Part shown: positions 1-11,500 of the stretch, piece by piece
Position numbering within the stretch: position 1 is the stretch's first letter
How the letters are laid out: every line of letters starts with the position of its first letter
Assembly (NCBI GenBank): GCA_963678705.1
Contig: OY783217.1
Coordinates: 4,712,001-4,776,000 of the forward strand
Source of the DNA: Panorpa germanica
Lineage: Eukaryota > Arthropoda > Insecta > Mecoptera > Panorpidae
Reading direction: 5' to 3'
Length of the DNA stretch: 64,000 bases
The notes under the pieces: generated by a model
Told to the model about the DNA's origin: nothing
Seen by the model: the letters and a program-made list of their open reading frames with translations, nothing else
The model's database searches: none
Made by a program: the position numbers and the translations under genes

Positions 1-3000
1 GTAAGATATGCGTACTCCGTTCCTAAAGCACAAGATTCGAACAAAGCTGGAGGATCTCCTCAAAGTACGACTCAGAGAGTTGCTGAAACTTCGATAACGG
101 ACACAGGTCCAACACCTCCTCCAGTTTACCACTGGGAGTTCTTGGAATGGGCGCCATGTTCAGTAAGATGTGGTGGAGGAAACTCTATTGCCAAACCGTC
201 ATGTGTTGAAGAAAGAACAGGAAAAGTAACTGATGATATGTGTAAAGAGCTTCCTGAGAAACCAGAAGTGAAGACAAGAATGTGTAACGCAGATGAATGC
301 AGAGCAAAGTGATGAAAGAATTAAGTTTAATGTTTGAACAAATTGACAAATATTTAATGTTTTGCTGTTATTTCAGATGGAAAGTTGGTCCATGGGGTCC
401 TTGCTCTGGGTGCACTTTTAGATCTGGAGTACGGAAGCGAAACGTACAATGCGTCCGAGAAGCACAACACGATGGGGAAGATGATATCATTTCTGAATCT
501 AAGGCATGCGCTCCGTTAGGTCCGAAACCAGGGACTAGGGAGTTGTGTAGTACAAGGAAAAAGTGTACAGAAATTCAAGAGGAATCCAATCCGCTAGAGC
601 CTGTAAGTGTGAACTATATGTATTAACAAAACTTTTATGAAATTGATAACAACTTGTTTCAATAACATAGGATTTAATGAAACGAGAGGCGAAGTCTCCT
701 TTTGATAATTTGTGGAAGCATTTAATTTATGCACCGATACAATCCAGAAATGGAAATTTGAGAGAAGAGGTAAACTACGAAACTGGTGGGGTAAGGAAAT
801 ATTATAATATATCCTATATTATAATGTTCCAACTGTTTGTTTATATTCTTATGATCTTATGATCTTATATGTTTGGTAGTGAATTTTGTATGGCAGCGCG
901 AAAACGGCTCCAGGGAAGTTTTTGAAAATTTCCTATTTCGTAGAGAAAAAAATTCTAAGACTTTTGGCGTCCCCGGATTTTTCCCTGAATTTCCTGGAAA
1001 CCCGTAATTTTGGAAAAACTGGAAAAAAAGTGATCCCTTTTTTGCTCTATAACTTTTAATTAGTGAAAGATAGAAAGTTGAAATTTTGCATGTGTATTAA
1101 GGTACTCAATGCTGACATTTCTCAAAAATTAAAAATTCAAAAATTGAAAAAGGGGGGGTGCAAGAAATTCGGGGGCCCGGTAGGAAACTTTTGAGAAAGT
1201 TCATATTCTGGATTCTAGAATAATTAAGTATATTATTAATAAAAAAAAATTCAAAATTTCAAAATTTTGTTTGGGGGCACGGGGGGCAGTATTTGCCGAG
1301 AGTAAAAATTGTGCTAGAAAGTTGAAATTTTGTATATAGGCTAACCTTGGTAACTTATTTCCGAATCGAAAAAAAAAATCACAAATTTTGAAAAAAAGTT
1401 GGTCAAATAACGCATAAATTGAAAATATTTTTTATTTTGATAAAAAAAAAATATTTTTTTAGTCAATTTATATGTGTCAATGTATTGTGCGCGAGTTTAT
1501 TTATTATTTCAATTTAAAAATAGAATTAAATATGAAATGTAATTACGAATTATTTTTTTGGATTCAAATCATACATCGTGTATGAAAAGGGTGGCGCATT
1601 GCGACGGGGGTAAACCTTGTGCTTTAAAAAAAACTTTAAAGAGAAAAAAATTCTAAGACTTTTGGCGTTCACGGATTTTTTCTTGAATTTCCTGGAAACC
1701 CGTAATTTAGGAAAAATTGGAAAAAAAGTGAGCCCTTTTTTGCGGTATTACTTTTAATTCGTAAAAGATAAAATGTTGAAATTTTGCGTGTGTATTAAAG
1801 TATTCAATGCTGACATATCTCAAAAATTAGAAATTAAATAGTTGAAAAAGGGGGGGTTGTAGGAATTCAGGGGCCCGGTAGGGAACTTCGGAGAAAGTTT
1901 ATATTCTGGATTCTAGAATAATTAAGTATATTATCAATAAAAAAAATTTCAAAATTTTAAAATTTTATTTGGCGGCACGGGGGCAGTATTTGCTGAGAGT
2001 AAAAATTGTGCTAGGTAGTTAAAATTTTGAATATAGGCTTACCTTGGTAATTTATTTACGAATCGAAAAAAAAATCCCAAATTTTGAAAAAAAGTTGGTC
2101 AAATAACGCATAAATTGAAAATATTTTTTATTTTGATAAAAATTATATATTTTTTTAGTTAATTCATATGTAAAATTATTTTATTATTGAGCGAGTTTAT
2201 TATTTCAATTTAAAAATAGAGTTAAATATGAAATGTAATTCGGAATTATTTTATTGGACTCAAATCATACACTCCAAAAAGACGTCGCTTGCGACGGGGG
2301 TAAAAGCTAGTACATATATAAAGTAACTAGCTGTCCCGGACACGCGTTGCTGTGACTAACGTTTTTGTCATATTACATTACATAGCGCCATCTATTGAAT
2401 ATTTACTCAATCTAGTCAACAGAATATTTACTCAATCTATTTATCAACAGATGTCGCCATCTTTTAAAATCAGATAATTAATAATAAATCATAATAATTA
2501 ATCATAAATTGAGATGTAAGCTATCCTATCTTTCAAGTTGGATCAAACAGCACCCGGTGTACAAATTTGATTAAAATCGGTTAAGTAGTTTAGGAGTCCA
2601 TCGCGAACACACAACATGACACGTAATTTATATATATTAAGATTATCTTATCCTACGTAATAACTAATTCAAATATTAATTATGTTAAGTAACTAGAGAA
2701 ATACATTTTTCAGGATGAGAAGAATGAGGAAAAGCGTAACAATGCTAACTTTCTAAAACCTCACGGGCATCACAAGCATAAGAAAGTAGACAAAGACATG
2801 AACGGCCACTTTGATGATAAATCCAAACAACGCCATATTGAAAATCACAATAAATATCATTCATACAGGAAACAGCATCCCAGTAAAGATGATTACGCAA
2901 ACTTAAATGAAGAAATCAATTCTGAGAGTACGACTGTAACCTCAACAATGTTAACCGAACCATCAGTTGGAAGTTCAGGGGAAGGAACAACTAATACTCA

Positions 3001-3505
3001 TCACAAGTACATGCAATCTGAAAACTGTTCCTCAGATACTGAAGTAACAGAAAAATCTTCAGTTAAACCAAAGGAAACACCAGAGAAGATATTCCCGCAG
3101 CAACATCCTTCTGCAGAATTAAAAAATACAACAATTGTTGAAGAGGGACGCAATGATGTCATTACAACTCCTTACGAGTGTGGAGGAGAGGATTCAGTGA
3201 CCTCAACTGTCGTTCCAAAAGCTGAGAAAATGAAAATCAATGATTTTTTCAATGGCACGAAAAGTATTAAAGATGCTGTTCCACCGGAAGAAATTAAATT
3301 AATTGTTGTGCCACTTAAAATAAAAACTGCAAATAAAATATCTGATGAATTATTTGAAAAAATCGGGGATAAATTGGGGGATCAGATTGATATGAGCAAG
3401 AAACAGGTGTTTTGTGGGAAGGAAGCAGCTCAACGATTACAAAGCAATCTAACTTCTACGTCAGGTACATCGTCTACGACATCTAGTCTAACAACTGAAG
3501 AATAA
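1..3505 (+). CDS. ADAMTS-family gene, 3' part (spacer end, two TSP1 repeats, C-terminal tail)
   Basis: Four exons splice in phase: 1-308, 377-602, 671-769 and 2714-3505 (stop TAA 3503-3505), 474 residues in the window; the start lies upstream of base 1. The first residues (VRYAYSVPK) match the end of an ADAMTS spacer. A Pro/Thr-rich linker follows, then TSP1 repeat A (WEFLEWAPCSVRCGGG, about residues 49-100) and TSP1 repeat B (WKVGPWGPCSGC, with six or more Cys). The tail of about 300 residues is charged and Ser/Thr-rich, with a His/Lys cluster (HGHHKHKK) and no recognised PLAC or GON domain. The protein should be secreted and extracellular. Splice sites are ordinary (AAA/GTGATG, CCT/GTAAGT, GAG/GTAAAC; acceptors TTTCAG, ACATAG, TTTCAG). 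Intron 3 holds a Helitron and another repeat. The repeats, intron phase and spacer end match the convergent minus-strand gene, so the two are paralogues. Whether this copy has an active protease domain cannot be seen. Confidence 0.85.
812..2310 (+). mobile_element. Non-autonomous Helitron-like element, tandem dimer (copy 1)
   Basis: It starts with TCCTATATTATAATG after an A and ends with a hairpin (GTCGC-tt-GCGAC, 2284-2295), then GGGGGTAAAAGCTAG, before a T. A 5' TC, a 3' hairpin about 15 bases from CTAG, insertion between A and T and no target duplication are Helitron hallmarks. Two related units follow each other: about 812-1617, ending in its own GCATTGCGACGGGGGTAAA hairpin, and about 1640-2310, which lacks the unit's 5' portion. 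No Rep/helicase coding is present. It lies in intron 3 of the plus-strand ADAMTS gene, in the same orientation. The second copy is at 19226-20777. Confidence 0.75.
2325..2645. repeat. Degenerate SINE/RTE-like interspersed repeat
   Basis: The stretch opens with CTAGCTGTCCCGGACACGCG and closes with a segment ending in TATATATATTAAGAT. I recall similar starts and ends from widespread arthropod non-LTR or SINE-like repeats, but this is recognition from memory. No coding is left. It contains two short internal copies of AATATTTACTCAATCTA. It sits directly behind the Helitron in intron 3 of the ADAMTS gene. Confidence 0.45.
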
Positions 3506-3565
3506 TACAATTTTTTGTACATTTACTTTTTTATATATTTTAGCTTTTACATAAAAATCAATACA

Positions 3566-3571
3566 AATAAA
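3566..3571 (+). terminator. Poly(A) signal of the plus-strand ADAMTS gene
   Basis: AATAAA lies 61 bases after the stop codon of the plus-strand gene and 24 bases before the stop codon of the convergent gene. Cleavage 15-30 bases downstream would place the transcript end inside the last exon of the opposite gene. Confidence 0.6.
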
Positions 3572-3594
3572 TGATTATAAAAATACAATTTGAA

Positions 3595-5560
3595 TTAGGG
3601 GTTATTTGTAAAGTTTCCCAGACCCTGAATCTTCTCTAAAAGAAGAGCAGCTTCATGGCCTGTCAGAGTAATTGAGGAAGCATTGTCTGTAATTGGTGGT
3701 AGACCTGGTGGAATAATTTTGGTACCATTTTCATCAGTTCCCAGAAGCACTGTTATCTTCATATCTTTCTCCGAGTCTTTATCAATGATAAGGCTTCCCC
3801 GATTTTCTACTGGATAGGTAGATGCACCACTTCCAGGTTTTTTAACAGGCTACAAAGTTATAATAATGTTAATGAGTGAATTTTATTTGTAAACACGCGG
3901 AGACAATTTACATACAATACATTCCGTTTCTCCAGCGTATGCGTTCTTCTTCTTAGCATTGGATGCATTTGTATTATAAGGTGGGAAGTCTAGATCCTCA
4001 TTGTCATCAAAGATATCATCACGAAGACCTCGCACTTGGTTCAGTACCAGATCTAGTTCATCTTCTATGAAAGATTTATCTAACAACTTAGTCTGACGCT
4101 TTGTTTTTCTACCTTCGTCACAAAGAGTTTCTTCTCGAGGCTTCTTTCCCTGAATGATTGAACAATGTGTTAGAAATATTCGTTTATGAGCTTTTCTGGT
4201 TTCTTTATTGTTTCACTGTATTTACATTAGCAACTTTGCACAAAAGAAAAACCGGCGCCGGTCGTCAATCAAACTAGTTAGCATGCACAAAAATGCAGGT
4301 GTAGGTCGAGTAATTTGTCCGCAACTTTTCTTGGAATTATTTATGACCGGCGTGCAAACTTGTTAATAATGTAAATTTAACTTTAAAAAATTGACTAATA
4401 TTTTTATTCTCTACGAAATCTCTCTATGACTGTGACAAAATTTTCAAAATATCCCGATATTTCAATATCGAGCAATCATTATAGAAAAGCAAGCTGAACA
4501 TTTTGTTATTTATATTTTTAAAAAAGACAACGGGGTTTTTTGAAAAATAAATTAAAATTTATTAGCGCTTATAAAATAATGGACGTAAATATTTCAACTT
4601 ATCCCGACCACGCAATTAGAGCCGGACAATACTTTTTAATGCAACAAGAGCTCAATCAACCTTACGATTCCAACGTAGACGAAAATAGACCTTTGTAAAT
4701 TCTTATATTTCTTAATGACTAATATTAAATCCCTTTTTGTGCATTTAATTAGTAGCAATTTATGTATTTTCCAGTGCGCATATTAACCTCAGTTTCAGTC
4801 TGCGAAACTGCGTTCTATGTGAACGCCACCCGGGAATCTACGATGTCTTTAGAGAACTGATGAAGATAGGCAGAACATTGGCCATTGATATTTACCAGAT
4901 TTGGTCCATTCAGGTATTGCGTATATACCCTAATATTTATTCTAAATCAATACTTTTAAGATTTTAATACGCGCGCTATATAATATTTCAGATTAGGCCA
5001 AGCTCGCAGCATCATAGTTGCATTTGTAAGAAATGTTTCTTGCTCATAAGATGCATCCGCAAGAAGCAAATGCAAAAGGAATTAACAATTGTAGAAAATG
5101 ACAACTAACAACCCTATTAACGAACCTGACAGTTATTATCCAATATTATATCTATGGCTCCTTCTCCGGTTCCACCAGGTCGAACACATTTTACGGACCG
5201 CCTTTTCAGTTTTCCAATACACGGTTGCCAATCTCCAATCATCCATCTGCAGGATATCAACATCTTAAATAAATTTATCAATATACTTTTTCAGATAAGA
5301 GATTTGAAGTACCTGGGAATGCAGGGCCCGTTACTACAGGTTCTACTTTTGTCATTTGGCCGAGGATCTTTACAATAAGAATCTTCAACTAGGCCACCAA
5401 CTTTCTCCGTACATTTTGGAATAGCCATTTGTGTTCCAGGTCCACATTGAGCGGAACATCGTGTCCAATCAACATAGTCCCATTGGAAACTGGCTTCTCT
5501 CTTTTCTTGAGCTGGAAGTCCCAGAGAGTACTTGATTGTACAATTTTCTTTTACTGATAT
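3595..5560 (-). CDS. ADAMTS exons 18-21: spacer end, TSR2, TSR3 and C-terminal tail
   Basis: Exon 18 ends the spacer (CTIKYSLGLP) and holds TSR2 (FQWDYVDWTRCSAQCGPG). Exon 19 (5126-5246) starts TSR3 (WMIGDWQPCIGK). Exon 20 (3916-4149) finishes its Cys pattern (KPREETLCDEG) and adds an acidic stretch. Exon 21 (3595-3849) is the last coding exon, stop TAA at 3595-3597. The tail ends with a GHEAALLLEKI segment that weakly resembles the GKEAAQRL segment near the end of the plus-strand paralogue. Donors GTACTT and GTTCGT are weak. No clear AATAAA follows on this strand. Confidence 0.85.
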
Positions 5561-8500
5561 CTAAAACAATTCCATGTTATTATCAAGTACCGAAATAGTA
5601 ATAGAACTATTTATACTTTCTGTTTTATAAGGTCCTGTTAAAAATTACTTCAGGAATCGAATAAGAAATTTGGATTTTTAAAAACCTTTCAAATATTCTT
5701 AAGTATTATTATTCTTAATTATTTTTGTGTCATTAGTATTGTTTACTATTATCTATTATTATATTATTATTTCATTATTATTATCATTTATGGTTTCATA
5801 TACTGGTTGTTTGTATAAAATCATCTTAAAATGTAATCTTGTTTATTATTATTATAAGAAGTCTTTTTCGAATCATTCATGTAACATTTTACTAAAGCAA
5901 AACCTCGTAATATCTAAAGTATAATTTTATAGTTATATTCTTTAATCAGTTGATAAATTTTCTTTAAATAAATAAATATAATTAATTTAATTATTTAAAA
6001 TATTAGGCTAGAAGCAATCAAACATTTAAGAAATAAAAAATCAAGAATGTAAGTAATTAAAAACGCTAGTTATAATTAATCTTTATATATCAGAGAATTA
6101 TATATAAAACAATTATATAATGTGAATGGGGTTTTATGACCACTTATCTTTTTTTAAAAAGCAGTTAAGTTTATCACAAAACATTGAATATTAAGTAAAA
6201 TCGTTAACGTAACAGATATTATTTTTTATTTTAGATAAACCAATACAAGTGTATAATATGTATGTTTTGCATATTACCATAATTTTGATAGCATCAGTTA
6301 TTGGTCCAGGAATATTAAGAGCTTCTTGCTCGCTTCGTATCATACCCAGCCATGCCTTAGATCCAGGGACTTTAAACAATCCAAGAATGTTTCTGAAAAT
6401 CGATTCAAAATTTCATATGTAATACAAAAATGCATTCATTTTCCTTTGCATTTATTTCATTTATTAATTTATTCCTTCAGAAGAAAACAAGTTTAAATTT
6501 TTCACTAGAAGAATTAATAAAACTTGGCACTAACACCTAAATTTATTTAGCATGTACTGTCATAGGTAAGTAACATAGATTTCGTCATACCCTTTCACAT
6601 AAATTTGCTTCTGGTCTTCACTTGTCACCATTATCGTAGATTTGGTAGGTTTTGTTTCTTCTACTTTGATATTTCTGGTTCCTAATGGTACTTCATACAG
6701 CAATTTAGTTTCTACAGATAAACTTATTGAGTATAAATCTTTTGTACTGTAGCCAAAACTTTTATAAAGTGAAATAATTACCATTAGACTTCATAAAGTA
6801 TTGTACTCCCTCCTTAATTGTACATGACAAGGAATCGCCATGACAAATTCCGCAAGAGTCCTCAACAGCTCTTGATTCGAGATCCAAGTCACATGGAATT
6901 GGCTGTAAATTTAATATTGAATGGAATTTATGCATGCTAAGGGCATGCGAGAGATGCGGTAGCATCAACTGGCAAAATAATTGGAGCACTAAACTGAAAA
7001 AAAGATGACCGACCCATTGTAATTTAATTTCACGGTAGACTCTTCTGAGTCAGAAGGATAAATTTCGCTCGAACAGACCCTATATTTAAAGTAGTTTCAG
7101 GTTTCTTACCCTACAAACACCTCCAATGCAGATGTCTCTGTTGCCATGTCGACAAGTTGTGCCATCTATAACATTCGGTTTTAGTGAAGCAACTACTTTC
7201 TCATCATTTATGCAAATTAATGTACATGGATTTTCTAAAATGAACACAAAAGACATTAAAATAATTATCTTTATGTGTGGGTAGTGTTAGAAGTTCAAGG
7301 CACATTCGCTTCACGAAATAATTTCAATTTTCTGTTACATTTATGGGCTTACCATCATGCATGTGAAAACCCTTCCAAAGATGAGTCTTTCCATCCTCGG
7401 GGTAGATCCAGTCATTGAATTCTGCGCATTGAACATCCCTAAATGAAGGCTGGCCCATTTCACAAGCCTGAGATTGTGTGCGTTTTTAATTAATTGAAAA
7501 TAAACACTTTTAACTTATATTTCAGGTTCCTTACCTCGGTGGAACAAATTTTATGTTTCTTGGTATTTCCTACACAAAACTTCCCGCCTTGAGAAGGAGG
7601 TGGGTTATTACATTGACGTTGGCTAAAAGAAACACCAGATCCACATGTTCTAGAACAGTCACTCCAGGGGCCCCAATTGCTCCAACTACCATCAACTGCT
7701 CCTGGGCGCTCCCCCACGGAGATACAATTAGATTCGTAGCACCACTACAGAGAATAAATTAAAGACAATCATTGTTGGTTACTTTGTTTTATTTTTATAG
7801 GAAGCTTACCTTTTTCTCTCCACATTGGGTTCCATCTGCAGGGCTTATGTGAGTTTCTATGCATCCAAATTGTTCCAGGAAACAATTCAAGCTGTCGCAG
7901 GTCTGTAATAAGCATGTGTACTTATAAATGTAAAATATTTTATTGAACAGATAAAAGTGAAATATGTAACGCCTGCGATATACCACCATAATAACTTCTA
8001 ATTTTCTTCATATATTTCTATAATATTATATAATATATTTGTATAATATATAAAATATTTCTATAATATATTTCTATAATTATATAATATTTGTATAATT
8101 AATGCTAATTGGAATATATTTTATTCAGAATGAGATGCATAGCCTCACAAAAAATAGATACTGTGATAGTTAATATTTAAACCAAAATAAATTTCTAGTA
8201 GTTACAGATTTGTTTAATAGATGGAACTTTGTATTTAAACTGGCTGCAAACAAAATTGAGCCCACAAAATCCAAATATAATAACTTCAACATAAGAATAT
8301 TAATGAAAATATTAATTGAAAATGTATTTCTAATACAATAGTTAGGAACCCTTTGAATTGCTTGGTTTTGTTAAACAAATAGCATATATTAACCATATAG
8401 CAAAGAATTAACTAAGTTTGTGTAGTAGGTGTTATAGTGTGTTCATAAATCAGTATAGTTTAAATTATGAAATCCTTTAGCATATTAATCTAATTAACTA

Positions 8501-11500
8501 TTACAATTACCAGCATTACTGATTATGGGAAAGATTTTAATCAAGAAAGAGACGCCTGGCATGCAGCAGCAACTCTTACACCTGGTGTGCATCTCTACTA
8601 TGTAAATAATGTAATGTTATCAATTCATTCAAGATTTATTTCATAGATGTCAGTAAAACAGTAAGTACACTAATTTTCAAAATAGCAAAATACTTTAGAA
8701 ACTTGTCGCATATTGAATTTTCTAATTGATGTAAGTACTTACATTTACAATTGTAACGTACTGTTTCTTATGAAAATTAAGGCTTAAGCTCCTCCTTGCA
8801 TAAATGAACCATATAGTGAAATTTTAAAATTATCAAAAAGGTACATCGGTCCGGAAAAATGTTTGAAGTCTCTAACATTTAGTATATTCTATTACTAAGC
8901 AGTTAAAATGGTATAGTAATATATGTATATGACAATTATAAATTGATAAACACATATACTCTGAGAATGAATTGGTATCTGAAACTGCACTTACTGCAAT
9001 AAGTAAAACTTTTGATCTAAAAATATCTAAAGCTTACAGTTTCTTGAATTGCAATAGTATTTCATAATATATATTATATACATGTATTTTGAATATTTTT
9101 ATAGCTTATACAGCGCATACGGTGGTAGAAATGTGAAGTAACATGTTTCAAACAAACGTTTTATTCCAGAATGACGTCTGCACGCGAACTGCACATTAAT
9201 AGTAAACGAAAACACTTATTTTACTACAAAACATAGCATTAAACTGTTGAAAATATGTTTTACATAAATTTCAAGTTCTGTTTATTAATGTAGGTTGCCA
9301 CCCCTGAATACGAGTATGTCACTCACTCCTAAAGTCAACCTCTCACCCACATTACTCCCTCCACTACCACCCTGCATTAGATATTTAAAACAAGTTGAAA
9401 CTGTTGTTTTATTAAATGCAAAATTGAAAGTTTTGTGCTGAAATAAACTAGCAATCGATTTAAAAATTAGGAACCAATTTACAATATTACAGATTTAATA
9501 AATTGTGTACAATATTTTAACTGGAGAGATACTTATTTTAATTCCACAATTTTAAAATACTAATTTTCGTTGTTCAAATTTAAATTCAAACTTCCGCTCC
9601 GCGGATTAAAATAAACTATTTTAATTTATCAGACAATGGCAACACTAATGTCTCCTATAAACCACCGCGCGGCAACCATAAAAATGTGTAAATTAATATG
9701 TCAACAGTGAGTGTCTTTCTCTAAATAGAAAAAGTAATTTTATAAAAGAAGTGCTTTTAAAAACAGTGAAACAGATTGTGATTGTAAATAAGTATCTAAA
9801 TCTTGATATAAGTTATATTTATTTTATCTCTAAACATAATTTTTATAAACATAAACAAGTGTCTTCAAAATATATTGACATAACCAAAGAAAATTCTTTG
9901 AATATAGTGTTTCGAATATAGTGTTAAGTGAAAAAAGCATTTGTGTTTGTGTATAAACATTTAAACTAAAACAATTAGTTATTCTTATAAAGTATTTTTT
10001 AATGTTTTCAATTTTTTAAAACAGTGTAATATCAGCGCAGGTTAGAAGATTGTGGGATCTACTGAGATGTCAAACAATTCTGTACATTCAGGTTAGACAT
10101 TTATTTTTAATATTTGCATGCTGTTTACATAAACAATAGAAACGCTGGGATGCGTTAAATGTTAAAATACATTAGTTAATAACATATATATCGGTTTATT
10201 GTATTTACATTTTAACCTAATGCCTTTTTTGATTTGTAATAACATCGGACGAATACTGGGTTGCGGACTGTACAAATGTAGTTGTGGAAATGTCTATTTG
10301 ATCCAGTTCGATATTGTGTTGTCATGAAATATTACAAATTTGTGTAGCAAGAAAATAATATTATATTTGTATAATCTCCCAGTGGTGACATTTTCGCTAT
10401 GCTTCAATTCTATTTAATGCTTCTTCTTTTACTCTTGGTGACCTAGGTTAGAACCTAGATGTAATAGAAAATGTTCTTGTTTTATTTTAATATTTATGTA
10501 TTGGTGAAACATCAGCGGTATGAGCTCCTTGCACTATTCGTTCTACGCCAAGATAAAGCCTGCGCTTGCTTATACTTTGTTGTATATATTTAGAAAATAA
10601 TATTTGCTGTGTTTCATTTCTACAAACGGTTAATTAGCGACGGTACTCAGGGTCAGGCCAGATTAAAGATGGGGCTTGCTAAACTATAAAAGCAGGCACC
10701 TATTGTAGATTAATTTCAAGGTCTAAGAATATAGTGGGACGGCCGGCGAATCCTCAATAAATTTCTTTTGGAGTCTTTAGATATGGACTGCAATAAACAC
10801 TTGGATACGTTGGATCACGTTTCGTGTTCTATCTCTTCCAGCAATAGCTCCTATTGCTTCTCCACTAATTCCATTGATTGACAAGCCACTGGTTCTGTGT
10901 AATCGTAATCAATGGTCGCAATACTCCAATAACCAAAGCAAGCATTTGCAATGTACCACCAAGCATAAATTCAGTGAATCCTTCCATATGTACATGTATC
11001 GGGATTAATTTTCATCGTTCTTACTAAATGTGTGTTAGTATCAAGTCCATTTACATTCAGTCTCACAACCATCACTCCCTCTTCCAAACTCCCCTCTCCA
11101 TTCACGCCCATCATCGAAGTGTTGCATAACTCAATAATTCAGTTTTGATATTGGTTTAACACGGGACGTTGTGGTTTTTATCAGTACGTTTTCCACTCCC
11201 CCCACTACGCTTCCCGATTATCCCGTTCTACCGGCATTCTAATAACCGATTACCAACTGTACAGGCTAGCCACAGGGAATATTCAATCTGCATTGGCAAT
11301 ATAGGAAACAAGCATACATGGTCAATTAAATAATAATTTAATTTATATGTTAAATAATTCATTGTTAAAAGAGTTATCATTTTTAAAATAAAATTTTTTT
11401 ATGCGCAATATTTTTGGAAGGACTTTTTCTTTCAAATGTCCTTTCTTCAATAACGGGTATTGTCCTTTTATAAATACTTTTTATTTATTTTGTAGTCATA

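Noticed and set aside
5154..5378. 74-codon plus-strand ORF
   Set aside because: It is antisense to ADAMTS exons 18-19 and crosses their intron.
6560..6989. Frameshift in the ADAMTS spacer
   Set aside because: A 70-bp intron with proper ends and phase explains the change of frame.
7553..7762. 69-codon plus-strand ORF
   Set aside because: It is the antisense shadow of ADAMTS exon 12, which has a clear TSP1 repeat on the other strand.
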